Assembly: GCA_003561665.1 (NCBI GenBank)
Contig: PWVY01000131.1
Span: 1 to 6,361 of the forward strand
DNA length: 6,361 bases
DNA from: Thermoplasmata archaeon
GTDB taxonomy: Archaea; Thermoplasmatota; SW-10-69-26
Direction: 5' to 3'
Of the stretch, positions 1 to 5,524 are shown piece by piece (positions within the stretch are counted from its first letter, which is position 1; every line of letters begins with the position of its first letter). The notes under the pieces are model-generated. The model was given only the letters and a program-made list of their open reading frames with translations, was not told the origin of the DNA and did not search any database. The translations under genes and the position numbers were made by a program.

Positions 1-222
1 ACGTTGGATGACAACCCGGAGCTTCGGAAGGAGGTCAAGGATGCGGTGGGTCGATACTTCGAGGCGAAGGTGGCGCAAACGTTGGCCGTGGTCGCGTTGG
101 CGAAAGCTGGAACGAAGGTGTCCCTCGCGTCGCTTCCGGAGAACTTGCAGGGGCAGTTGGGGGAGGACATCGCGGAGACGTTGGAGAAGGATTTGGCGAC
201 GATCCTCGAACGGTCGCTTTGA
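1..222 (+). CDS. C-terminal part of an unrecognised helical protein (5' end probably outside window)
   Basis: The reading frame is open to the left edge and stops at TGA 220-222. A TTG at 4 could be a start, but no ribosome binding site can be judged, so I treat the gene as 5'-partial. The visible ~73 residues are rich in Glu, Lys, Ala and Leu and look almost entirely alpha-helical. There are two amphipathic helices, about residues 5-35 and 44-72, separated by a short Val-Ser-Leu-Ala-Ser linker. There is no cysteine, no membrane segment and no catalytic motif I recognise. Third codon positions are mostly G or C, as in the other genes here, which supports real coding. It converges on the zinc-ribbon gene with a 17-base gap. 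I assign no function; it could be the helical tail of a larger protein or a small complete one. Confidence 0.5.
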   Translation, partial: TLDDNPELRKEVKDAVGRYFEAKVAQTLAVVALAKAGTKVSLASLPENLQGQLGEDIAETLEKDLATILERSL

Positions 223-224
223 GC

Positions 225-237
225 CTCCCGTGGGGAG
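225..237. terminator. Small hairpin between convergent genes
   Basis: CTCCC, a GTG loop and GGGAG form a 5-bp hairpin. It fills most of the 17-base gap between the stop codons of two convergent genes. It could end transcripts from both sides, but it has no following T-run and is short, so support is weak. Confidence 0.2.
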
Positions 238-239
238 CG

Positions 240-479
240 TTAGGCGTCTTCGTTGTCCTCGTTGTCGGAATCGTCTTCGTCTTGGGTTTCGGCTTCCCAT
301 TGGGCGCGTAGTTCTTCTTGGATGCGGAGCGCTTCTTCGCGTGAGTCGGCCTCGATCACGAAGCTGCCCTTGTACCCGCAGTTTTTGCATCGGTGTTGTT
401 GCCCCATGATGCCCATGGGGTCGACTTGCAGATCGAAGCTTCCGCATCGCGGGCAAAGCGTCCACTGGGCACGGGGCAT
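240..479 (-). CDS. Small zinc-ribbon protein with acidic tail
   Basis: This 79-residue protein starts at ATG 479 and ends at TAA 240-242. It has two CxxC knuckles, C9-P-R-C12 and C31-K-N-C34, 18 residues apart. Each is followed by glycine, the classic layout of a small archaeal zinc ribbon binding one Zn2+. After the ribbon come a beta strand, a Glu/Arg-rich helix (about 45-65) and a very acidic tail of Asp, Glu and Asn (about 67-79). Such proteins in archaea usually act with nucleic acids or as transcription or ribosome accessory factors, but the family here is not identified and no catalytic site is seen. It is the last gene of a minus-strand operon, 39 bases after the LSm-like gene. The acidic tail resembles that of its neighbour. 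Confidence 0.8.
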   Translation of the reverse strand: MPRAQWTLCPRCGSFDLQVDPMGIMGQQHRCKNCGYKGSFVIEADSREEALRIQEELRAQWEAETQDEDDSDNEDNEDA

Positions 480-505
480 GGCTTCAGGTAAGGGTCTCTT
501 GGTGC

Positions 506-522
506 GTGAAGGTTGCCTTCAC
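506..522. repeat. Intercistronic perfect hairpin overlapping the LSm-like stop codon
   Basis: GTGAAGG, a 3-base loop and CCTTCAC form a perfect 7-bp stem. On the minus strand the 5' arm contains the TGA stop (521-519) of the LSm-like gene, and the hairpin lies within the gap before the zinc-ribbon gene. There is no T-run, so it may be an mRNA processing or stability element rather than a terminator. Confidence 0.35.
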
Positions 523-764
523 ATGTAGTGGACGTTGTCCTCGTCGTCCATCTCTTCCTCGCCGGCGGCCTCGATCACGTCGATACTGAGGACCACGTGC
601 GTGGGGACAAGTCGTTTTTGCCCGTCCACGTCGATCACGAGCGCGTCCACGCTTCCCATGCTCGTGATGCCTTCGAACGTGCCCTCGGTCTCTTGCGTTT
701 CTTCACGCGTTTTCACGCTCGTGACCTTGTACGTGGATCCTTGCGTGAGCTTGAACTCGTCCAA
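519..764 (-). CDS. Small LSm/SH3-like beta-barrel protein with acidic tail
   Basis: This 81-residue protein begins at TTG 764 and ends at TGA 521-519. The start is supported by a GAGG ribosome binding site 7 bases upstream, which overlaps the stop codon of the preceding winged-helix gene. Residues 9-65 read as consecutive short beta strands with turns: a Tyr-Lys-Val strand, a Thr-Phe-Glu-Gly-Ile strand, then Ala-Leu-Val-Ile-Asp-Val, Arg-Leu-Val-Pro and a final Ile-Asp-Val-Ile-Glu strand. This order and size fit the small five-stranded LSm/SH3-like barrel common in archaeal RNA-binding or scaffold proteins. I infer the fold from the pattern and do not recognise a named family. An acidic tail (69-77) follows. 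A 9-base gap to the upstream gene and the shared stop/ribosome-binding region indicate translational coupling. Confidence 0.75.
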   Translation of the reverse strand: MDEFKLTQGSTYKVTSVKTREETQETEGTFEGITSMGSVDALVIDVDGQKRLVPTHVVLSIDVIEAAGEEEMDDEDNVHYM

Positions 765-773
765 GCGATCGCC

Positions 774-1334
774 TCAGGGTGAGGAGGCCTCTGCGGCTTT
801 GGCTTCGGCTTCAGCCTTCGCCTTGGGATCCTGCTCGGGGGCTTCGTCGTCCCCGCTCTTGGAGGGTCCCTTCTTGCGTTCCTTCTCGGCGAGGCTTTCC
901 AGGTGATCGATGGTTTTCCTGTAGTTGTCCATCGCGACCTTCACGTGCGCTTCCACGAAGTTCCAAGCTTTGGACACATCCCCGTACCGGATCCGGTAGG
1001 CTTTCTTGGGTTGGCCCTCGGTCGAATCCGGGCGAACGACGGACTCTTCGACGAGGTCCAACGCTTTGAGCTTGTTCAAGTGCCGGTACACCGTGGGCCT
1101 GGACGTATCCAGGACGGTGCAAAGCTCATCGATGGTCCATGCTTTCTCGGGCCGCTTTAGGAAACAGTTCACCACGAGCCGGTACGGGACCGAGTTCCGA
1201 ACAGACTCCGTGTCCGTTTTCGGATCATACCCCTTGGGCAGGTAACCGACCTGGTACAGGAGCGTGGTCGCGACCGAGTGGAAATCGTTTACCGGGGTCA
1301 GCGGCGTGTTGCTGACGACCTGAATCTCGAACAT
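774..1334 (-). CDS. Winged-helix (ArsR-like) transcriptional regulator
   Basis: This is a 186-residue DNA-binding protein starting at ATG 1334 and ending at TGA 776-774. Residues 67-97 form a helix-turn-helix: Thr-Ile-Asp-Glu-Leu begins the first helix, and Ser-Arg-Pro-Thr-Val-Tyr-Arg-His-Leu is the recognition helix. A wing with Lys/Arg pairs follows (about 98-117). Before it lies a mixed alpha/beta N-terminal part (1-60). After it are a coiled-coil-like helix (119-155), likely for dimerisation, and a low-complexity Lys/Glu/Ala tail (156-186). The frame stays open a further 170 codons upstream, but that stretch is Arg-rich, overlaps the membrane-protein gene and lacks coding character. ATG 1334 has a purine-rich GAGGGATGGG just before it. 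It heads the operon with the LSm-like and zinc-ribbon genes. The ligand and targets are unknown. Confidence 0.85.
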   Translation of the reverse strand: MFEIQVVSNTPLTPVNDFHSVATTLLYQVGYLPKGYDPKTDTESVRNSVPYRLVVNCFLKRPEKAWTIDELCTVLDTSRPTVYRHLNKLKALDLVEESVVRPDSTEGQPKKAYRIRYGDVSKAWNFVEAHVKVAMDNYRKTIDHLESLAEKERKKGPSKSGDDEAPEQDPKAKAEAEAKAAEASSP

Positions 1335-1366
1335 CCCATCCCTCGGGCACCGATTGTCAGAGTCCC

Positions 1367-1377
1367 TCGTTAAGGGT
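1367..1377 (-). promoter_or_regulatory. Possible TATA-like box for the winged-helix operon
   Basis: On the minus strand the AT-richest stretch in the 107-base gap reads CCTTAACG, about 37 bases before ATG 1334. It would place transcription start roughly 10-12 bases before the start codon, leaving room for the GAGGG ribosome binding site. The match to an archaeal TATA box is loose. Confidence 0.25.
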
Positions 1378-1441
1378 TCCGGTTTGCCGATGGAAACGTG
1401 CGACCGCTCGAATGACCACGCACGCCCACCCTTGGGCCCGG

Positions 1442-1792
1442 TTAGGGTCCCCACATGCCGTTGAACAAGCTCTCCCAAGGGAACCCTTCGATCCATGGCG
1501 CGGTGGGCATCAGCACGAGAACCAACACCCCCACAAGGAAGATGGCCCATTCGTGAGCGCGCGCATGGAACTTGGAGCGCGCGAGCTTGACCATGCCGGC
1601 CACGATGAGCCCAAGCGCGATTGCGTACATCCCCCACCACGTCAACGCGGAGGTGAACCCGACATCGTTCTCGGTGACCACCTGGATGTACGTGATGAAT
1701 CGCCCCACCAGCAACATGATAACGCCTAGGAAGGCCAACCCCACAGCCCACACCGTGATACGTTCCTCGTCTTTCCCTGGCCCCGCAACCAT
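1442..1792 (-). CDS. Small three-helix integral membrane protein of unknown function
   Basis: This 116-residue protein runs from ATG 1792 to TAA 1444-1442. After a short charged N-terminus (Lys-Asp-Glu-Glu-Arg, 7-11) there are three hydrophobic segments: about 12-36, 49-70 and 81-97. The loops between them are polar: one with Glu-Asn-Asp (41-43), and one basic (Lys69 to His80, with Arg and Lys), which would face the cytoplasm by the positive-inside rule. The short tail ends in Met-Trp-Gly-Pro. No transporter, enzyme or receptor motif is visible and I do not recognise the family. The frame remains open upstream to 1870, but those 26 codons lie in the spacer with the kelch gene and look non-coding. 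It is divergent from the kelch lipoprotein and lies 107 bases upstream of the winged-helix gene on the same strand. Confidence 0.75.
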   Translation of the reverse strand: MVAGPGKDEERITVWAVGLAFLGVIMLLVGRFITYIQVVTENDVGFTSALTWWGMYAIALGLIVAGMVKLARSKFHARAHEWAIFLVGVLVLVLMPTAPWIEGFPWESLFNGMWGP

Positions 1793-1820
1793 AGGATAAG
1801 GTAGCAGGTAGGAAGCGTAC

Positions 1821-1861
1821 AAACGTTTCGAGGGAACGGTGCAACCCCCAAGCGGTGCAAC
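1821..1861. promoter_or_regulatory. Divergent spacer with palindrome and 9-base direct repeat
   Basis: The 101-base spacer between the membrane-protein gene and the kelch gene holds the perfect palindrome AAACGTTT (1821-1828) and two exact copies of CGGTGCAAC (1837-1845 and 1853-1861). The copies start 16 bases apart. These could be operator sites for a divergent promoter. No convincing TATA box is seen for either gene. Confidence 0.35.
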
Positions 1862-1893
1862 ATTCAACATCCAGGTTGTGGCTGGTTGCCTCG

Positions 1894-2916
1894 ATGCGGC
1901 GCTACACTTGGGTCCTCCTGGCTCTCATCTCAAGCGTGCTCATGGCGGGATGCGCGTTGGATCCCCGCGGGGCTCCCGACGGGGAGAATGGTGATGGAAT
2001 CGAGGCTGAACCGGGGGTGGAGGAAACCGTGCAGGCGGGTGCTTGGACGCTTGGGGAGCCAGTTCCTACGCCTCGAACGGAGGTTGCTAGCACCCTCGTG
2101 GATGGGTTGCTTGTTGTCATCGGTGGCCTTGAGGAGGGCACCGTATTCTCGACGGCCGTCGAAGCCTTGGACCTTGAAGAGGAGGCGTGGGTGGATGCGC
2201 CGGATCTTCCGGTGCCGTTGCATCATGCTCGAGCCGTGACCGTGAACGAGACGGTTCACGTGATGGGTGGGTACAACGCGATCCCCTTCCAGGCGACGCC
2301 CACGCACCTAACCTGGTCTCCCGGGGACGAGGCATGGTCCGTGGAGGATCCGATCCCGAACCCGCGCGGTGCGCATGGGGCCGCGGTCGTGGACGGGGAG
2401 ATCTACCTTGTCGGAGGGGTAGGTGTCGATGGGGGCTTGATCGCGGCGGTGGATGTGTACGATCCGGGCACGGACACGTGGAGGGCCGAAGCGGATCTCC
2501 CGACCCCGCGGGAGCATCTGGGCGTCGCGGCTCTTGAGGGTGAAGTGTACGCGATTGCGGGGAGGACGGGGGGGTTGGATACGAACTTGGACGCGTTCGA
2601 GGTCCTCACCCCGGGGGAAGGATGGGCATCGTTGGCGAGCGTTCCGACACCGCGAGGGGGGTTGTACGCGGCCAGTGCGGCCGGTCACGTGATCGCTGTG
2701 GGCGGGGAAAGCCCGGAGGATACGTTCGAGGAAGTAGAGGCCTACGACCCTGGAGCGGGGGTTTGGATCGAGCTTCCAGCGTTGGAAAACCCTCGTCATG
2801 GGTTGGGGGTCGATGCGTACGGGGATACGTTGATCGTGACGGCGGGCGGTCCCGAACCGGGGTTGTCGGTGAGCGATGAGGTCTCGATGTTGCCGTTGGG
2901 TGAGCAGGAGCCGTGA
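1894..2916 (+). CDS. Kelch-repeat six-bladed propeller lipoprotein
   Basis: This is a 340-residue secreted protein. Residues 1-20 are a signal peptide: Arg-Arg at the N-terminus, a hydrophobic core, then a lipobox Leu-Met-Ala-Gly-Cys with Cys20 as the lipidation site. Residues 25-48 are an acidic, Gly-rich linker. The rest holds six kelch repeats beginning near residues 60, 108, 157, 205, 253 and 300. Most show Pro-Arg, then a Gly-Gly (77, 125, 174, 270, 318) or Ala-Gly (222), then a Trp (99, 148, 196, 244, 291). The sixth lacks its closing Trp, and Trp51 before repeat 1 can supply it, the usual ring closure. The domain is therefore probably complete, on the outer face of the membrane. A GTG at 1855 is in frame, but ATG 1894 gives the proper signal peptide. 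The partner or ligand is unknown; kelch propellers usually bind proteins or glycans. Confidence 0.85.
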   Translation: MRRYTWVLLALISSVLMAGCALDPRGAPDGENGDGIEAEPGVEETVQAGAWTLGEPVPTPRTEVASTLVDGLLVVIGGLEEGTVFSTAVEALDLEEEAWVDAPDLPVPLHHARAVTVNETVHVMGGYNAIPFQATPTHLTWSPGDEAWSVEDPIPNPRGAHGAAVVDGEIYLVGGVGVDGGLIAAVDVYDPGTDTWRAEADLPTPREHLGVAALEGEVYAIAGRTGGLDTNLDAFEVLTPGEGWASLASVPTPRGGLYAASAAGHVIAVGGESPEDTFEEVEAYDPGAGVWIELPALENPRHGLGVDAYGDTLIVTAGGPEPGLSVSDEVSMLPLGEQEP

Positions 2917-2951
2917 GAGGTCAACACATGGTAGGTCGGGGGCAAGCGTGA

Positions 2952-2960
2952 GGCTTAAGG
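2952..2960 (+). promoter_or_regulatory. TATA-like box for tRNA-Gln
   Basis: The sequence GGCTTAAGG is centred about 32 bases before the tRNA 5' end, a plausible distance for an archaeal TATA box if the transcript starts a few bases upstream of the mature tRNA. Confidence 0.35.
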
Positions 2961-2987
2961 AGGGGAGGGGCTTGTGCGCTGTTTGCT

Positions 2988-3060
2988 AGCCCGGTGGTGT
3001 AGTGGCCAATCATTTCGGCCTTTGGAGCCGAATACGGAGGTTCGAATCCTCCCCGGGCTA
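2988..3060 (+). tRNA. tRNA-Gln (anticodon UUG)
   Basis: A complete 73-base cloverleaf is visible. The acceptor stem AGCCCGG (2988-2994) pairs with CCGGGCT (3053-3059), followed by discriminator A3060. The anticodon stem TCGGC/GCCGA (3015-3019/3027-3031) encloses CTTTGGA with anticodon TTG at 3022-3024. The T arm is GGAGG-TTCGAAT-CCTCC (3036-3052). No CCA is encoded and no intron is present. The A1-U72 pair fits the known archaeal route in which Glu-tRNA(Gln) is amidated by GatDE. It lies 71 bases after the kelch gene. Confidence 0.97.
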
Positions 3061-3065
3061 TTTTT
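3061..3065 (+). terminator. T-run terminator after tRNA-Gln
   Basis: Five consecutive T residues directly follow the tRNA 3' end, the usual form of an archaeal intrinsic terminator. Confidence 0.45.
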
Positions 3066-3209
3066 CGCAAGGCGCCTTTGAGGCCCTGCGGCTTTCCACG
3101 CTACCCAAGAGCGCCAAGAATTGGGGATTGTTCTCCGGTGATTCCAACGTGGGTGGATGATTCTTTCAAGCCTCGAGGTACGCCTCATGCGTAGAGGGTG
3201 AGGAGAGGT

Positions 3210-3290
3210 GGCAGGGGGTGGCCCCCTGCCGGGGAGCCGGGCGGTGGGTGTAGGAGAGGATCGGGGGGGATCCGATGACGGTGCCCGGCT
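3210..3290. repeat. Strong hairpin plus nested inverted repeats (possible structured RNA)
   Basis: GGCAGGGGG (3210-3218) pairs perfectly with CCCCCTGCC (3222-3230) across a 3-base loop. Five bases later AGCCGGGC (3235-3242) pairs perfectly with GCCCGGCT (3283-3290). Inside that, GGATC (3258-3262) pairs with GATCC (3269-3273). Together they give two adjacent structured domains on either strand. No known RNA family is recognised. Confidence 0.4.
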
Positions 3291-3421
3291 TCGCCTCCCA
3301 AGCTCCGACCCGCTGTTCGTGTCGAAGCATGTCATGGGCTCATGGTGGGGTGATGAGGTTTCGGTTGTCACGCCGGTGGCATCCTGTTCACCGCGCGTCT
3401 GGCCGGGGTTGGACGCGAGTG

Positions 3422-3429
3422 TTTTTAGG
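3422..3429 (+). promoter_or_regulatory. TATA-like box for tRNA-Val
   Basis: TTTTTAGG is an AT-rich patch in a GC-rich background, centred about 29 bases before the tRNA-Val 5' end, at the spacing expected for an archaeal TATA box. Confidence 0.4.
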
Positions 3430-3454
3430 GGGGTTTCGGTTTGTGGGTTCCGTC

Positions 3455-3527
3455 GGGGCGGTGGTCTAGGGGTCATGACGGCTCCCTTACAAGGAGCAGG
3501 TCGCAGGTTCGATTCCTGCCCGCCCCA
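3455..3527 (+). tRNA. tRNA-Val (anticodon UAC)
   Basis: A complete 73-base cloverleaf is visible. The acceptor stem GGGGCGG (3455-3461) pairs with CCGCCCC (3520-3526), with discriminator A3527. The anticodon stem GCTCC/GGAGC (3481-3485/3493-3497) encloses CTTACAA with anticodon TAC at 3488-3490. The T arm is GCAGG-TTCGATT-CCTGC (3503-3519). The D arm contains the usual TGGTCTAGGGGT pattern. No CCA is encoded and no intron is present. No clear T-run terminator follows. Confidence 0.97.
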
Positions 3528-3736
3528 TTCGTCTTCCGGGGGATCGTGCGTGGGCCGGTTCAGTAGGAGCCCGTGTCGAGGTAGGTTCGAGCTTCTTCGG
3601 GTTGGATCCTTCGTGTGGGCCCGGTGTCGGTGCTTTTCAGGGGGATGCGCTTGATCGACATGCGTGTTCCTCGCTGGCGCGGGGGTTTAAGCTGGTTGGA
3701 TGCGCGCGTGGAACGAGGAGCGTGCGTTGTGGTTTC

Positions 3737-4609
3737 TCATTCGGTGAAGGTGGGGTGGAAGCGGCTGCCGGTTTCGATCGCGTAGCTTTTCTGGCGGACT
3801 TTGGATCGGACCTCGTCGAGGATCTCGCGGATGCTGTCGCTGATCACGTCGTTGAGTTCTTCGCTTTCGAGCGTGTGGATCGTGGTCTCGAGCGTGCTCG
3901 CTGTGACGGTGCGGATGATGTCCTGTCCGTACCGTGTGCGGGCGAAGGTTTTCAGGCCTTTCGTGTTCGATACGCTGTCGAGCACGATGGCGTGGATTTT
4001 CTCGCGGCGTTCGTCGATGCTGTGACCGATGGCTTTGGCGTGTTGCGCGCGAGAAAGAGGTCCCTCGATGACGTTCAGGGAGGTCATGATGATGGGGTCC
4101 GTGATCTCTTCGAGGAGCACGTTCCTGTAGTGCATGATCAGGCCGCGCACGAGCGCGTAGCTCCAGTCGCGGTTTGGTTCGACTTCCTCGGGGTACCGGT
4201 TGACGACGTACATGCGAAGAAGGCGCACCAGCCGGAAGGCACGCAGGCCCCAGTGAGCGATCGGCACCATCCCTACGATCTCGTACCAGTGGTTGCGAGC
4301 GTATGCGACCTTGTTGGAGGAGCGGCGGATCTCGTAAGCGAATTCGCCTGCGAAGAGGAGGAGGATGGAGAGGTCCGCGGCCACGATGAGTTGGTCCGCC
4401 CAGGCGGGCAGGAACCCTCCGTACACGTCCCGTGCCACAAGGAGGGCGATGCTGAGGAGGGCGAGGCCGATGAAGATCCAGTCGCGTCGTGTGACGGGTT
4501 CGAACCCGCGGGAGAGGCGGTCGGCCATGCTGGGAGGAACGAGGGGTTCTTGCGGTGGCCGGCCAGGGGCCTCGGGGAACTCCGGAGACGGTTGATCCTT
4601 GGACGCCAT
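3737..4609 (-). CDS. Pore-less voltage-sensor-like membrane protein with helical cytoplasmic domain
   Basis: This 290-residue protein runs from ATG 4609 to TGA 3739-3737. A Pro-rich N-terminus (1-40) precedes four membrane segments like S1-S4 of voltage-gated channels: S1 about 44-63, S2 about 71-92 with acidic E89 and E93, a short S3 about 107-120 with E110, and S4 about 121-137. S4 carries arginines at every third position (R123, R126, R129, R132), the hallmark of a voltage sensor. S3-S4 resembles KvAP, including Tyr-Glu-Ile and Phe-Arg-Leu-Val-Arg-Leu-Leu-Arg. No S5, pore loop or TVGYG filter follows; residues 147-290 are hydrophilic and helical. It may sense membrane potential and pass this to its own tail or a partner. 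ATG 4528 is an alternative start. It lies 59 bases downstream of the regulator gene and is probably co-transcribed. Confidence 0.8.
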   Translation of the reverse strand: MASKDQPSPEFPEAPGRPPQEPLVPPSMADRLSRGFEPVTRRDWIFIGLALLSIALLVARDVYGGFLPAWADQLIVAADLSILLLFAGEFAYEIRRSSNKVAYARNHWYEIVGMVPIAHWGLRAFRLVRLLRMYVVNRYPEEVEPNRDWSYALVRGLIMHYRNVLLEEITDPIIMTSLNVIEGPLSRAQHAKAIGHSIDERREKIHAIVLDSVSNTKGLKTFARTRYGQDIIRTVTASTLETTIHTLESEELNDVISDSIREILDEVRSKVRQKSYAIETGSRFHPTFTE

Positions 4610-4629
4610 GCGTGCAAGAGGGCCCTCGG

Positions 4630-4655
4630 ATGGGAAAAGGACACCGGGTTCCCAT
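4630..4655. repeat. Inverted repeat between regulator and voltage-sensor genes
   Basis: ATGGGAA (4630-4636) and TTCCCAT (4649-4655) are perfect 7-base inverted copies separated by 12 bases. They lie within the 59-base gap between two same-strand genes. They could be an operator or an mRNA hairpin that tunes expression of the downstream gene. Confidence 0.35.
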
Positions 4656-4668
4656 GCCTTGTTTGTGG

Positions 4669-5469
4669 TTAGGTATCGGTGTCCATGGTGTGCAAGTGGA
4701 CCGGGATGGATCGTCCGTGCACGCCTTCGCCTTCGCGTAGCGCTCGCGTCAAGCGCTCGGCGTCTTTCCAAGCAGCAACGAGGAGAACGTTCAACCCGAC
4801 GTGGGCTGCGCTTCGGGCCACTTGCTCGGGTGCGAACGGGATGGGCCCCTGCTCGATGGAGAGGTTCGCGTTCTCCACGAGGGTTCGCGCTTCAAGGCCC
4901 GAGGTGACGACCACGTCATGCTCGTCCGCGTGAAGGGATAGTTCGCGTAACCGCTTCGCTTGGGGTAATCCAAGGGGGGGTGGGAGTTGCACCACGTCCA
5001 CGGTTCCGGGTTCCAGGTCGACCACGCCTGTGAGCCCGCTGACGGTCACGATGCTTCCTTCGTGGCCGCCTTTCCGTATGCGTCCTTTGCTTGGGCTTTC
5101 CTCCTTGCGAGCAACCAGGCGACCGTGTTCCATGAACAACCCGACCTCGTCGCCGGGTTCAAGATCCATCCCGGCGATGGCCACGCACTCCTCGACGTGC
5201 AGCATCTCGCCCAAGGCGTAGTCGACGAACGCTTTCAGGCCAAGGAAGTGCTCGTGGAGGGCTTCGACGCCTTGCTCGGTGATGCGTGCAGCGCGAGCCT
5301 CCTCGAACCGGACCAATCCCTCGTCCTCGAGCTTTTCAAGGTTGTACGAGACCCCTTGTAGCGTGAGGCCTGTCGTGTCGACCAGGTCACTGGCGCGAAG
5401 GGGGCCTTCGCGGAGAAGCTCGAGCAAGATCTTGAACCGGGCGGGGATGGGCGGGTCCTGGGACACCAA
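4669..5469 (-). CDS. Archaeal winged-helix transcriptional regulator with C-terminal effector-like domain
   Basis: This protein of about 266 residues ends at TAA 4671-4669. The start is TTG 5469 or GTG 5466; a TATATG box 25-28 bases upstream suggests a leaderless mRNA beginning here. Residues 10-60 form a winged helix: a first helix on Phe-Lys-Ile-Leu-Leu-Glu-Leu-Leu, Arg-Ala-Ser-Asp-Leu opening the HTH, and a recognition helix on Leu-Gln-Gly-Val-Ser-Tyr-Asn-Leu. A linker helix (65-92) leads to a beta-rich part (95-163). The C-terminal alpha/beta part (170-262) has a repeating strand-helix pattern with Asp-Val-Val-Val-Thr-Ser-Gly-Leu-Glu-Ala. The architecture recalls a widespread archaeal HTH family annotated DUF7839 / AF1627-type, whose ligand is not known to me. 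It is divergent from the potassium-channel gene and upstream of the voltage-sensor gene, so it may control both. Confidence 0.85.
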   Translation of the reverse strand: MVSQDPPIPARFKILLELLREGPLRASDLVDTTGLTLQGVSYNLEKLEDEGLVRFEEARAARITEQGVEALHEHFLGLKAFVDYALGEMLHVEECVAIAGMDLEPGDEVGLFMEHGRLVARKEESPSKGRIRKGGHEGSIVTVSGLTGVVDLEPGTVDVVQLPPPLGLPQAKRLRELSLHADEHDVVVTSGLEARTLVENANLSIEQGPIPFAPEQVARSAAHVGLNVLLVAAWKDAERLTRALREGEGVHGRSIPVHLHTMDTDT

Positions 5470-5490
5470 CCCTGCAGAGGAGGCGTGGTG

Positions 5491-5498
5491 GCATATAC
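5491..5498. promoter_or_regulatory. Shared TATA box in regulator/channel divergent promoter
   Basis: GCATATAC on the + strand reads GTATATGC on the minus strand and is the clearest TATA-like element in the window. It lies 25-28 bases before the regulator's TTG/GTG starts, right for a leaderless archaeal transcript. In the + direction it would start transcription near 5520, giving a ~70-base leader before the channel GTG 5589. Confidence 0.5.
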
Positions 5499-5524
5499 GT
5501 GACGGGCAAAACCAGGCTTGGAAT

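Larger units (their letters stand above)
3061..3454. other. Gene-free spacer between the two tRNA genes
   Basis: In these 394 bases I see no credible protein gene. The open frames either run into the tRNA genes or have no coding character. It holds a strong hairpin at 3210-3230, a nested inverted repeat at 3235-3290, a 7-G run at 3263-3269 and the presumed tRNA-Val promoter near its right end. No direct repeat of either tRNA 3' end is seen, so there is no sign of an integrated element. Confidence 0.5.

Noticed and set aside
1335..1844. 170-codon N-terminal extension of the winged-helix gene
   Set aside because: The stretch is Arg/His/Gly-rich without motifs, overlaps the three-helix membrane protein in another frame, and a good start with a purine-rich upstream site exists at 1334.
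3350..3356. GTGATGA resembling the C box of a C/D guide RNA
   Set aside because: No D box (CTGA) occurs at a suitable distance downstream, nor is there a C'/D' pair.
2955..3654. Open frames 2955-3476 (minus) and 3208-3654 (plus) across the tRNA region
   Set aside because: The minus frame runs across both tRNA genes and the plus frame across tRNA-Val. Both encode low-complexity Arg/Pro or Gly/Ser/Cys-rich peptides without recognisable features.
4495..4508. Palindrome CGGGTTCGAACCCG resembling a tRNA T arm
   Set aside because: No acceptor, D or anticodon stem surrounds it, and it lies inside the voltage-sensor coding sequence (Arg-Gly-Phe-Glu-Pro-Val).
3602..4672. Long + strand open frame (356 codons) antisense to the voltage-sensor gene
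   Set aside because: Its product has no coherent hydrophobic segments or motifs, whereas the minus strand gives a clear S1-S4 pattern with regularly spaced arginines. The + frame is open only because of high GC content.
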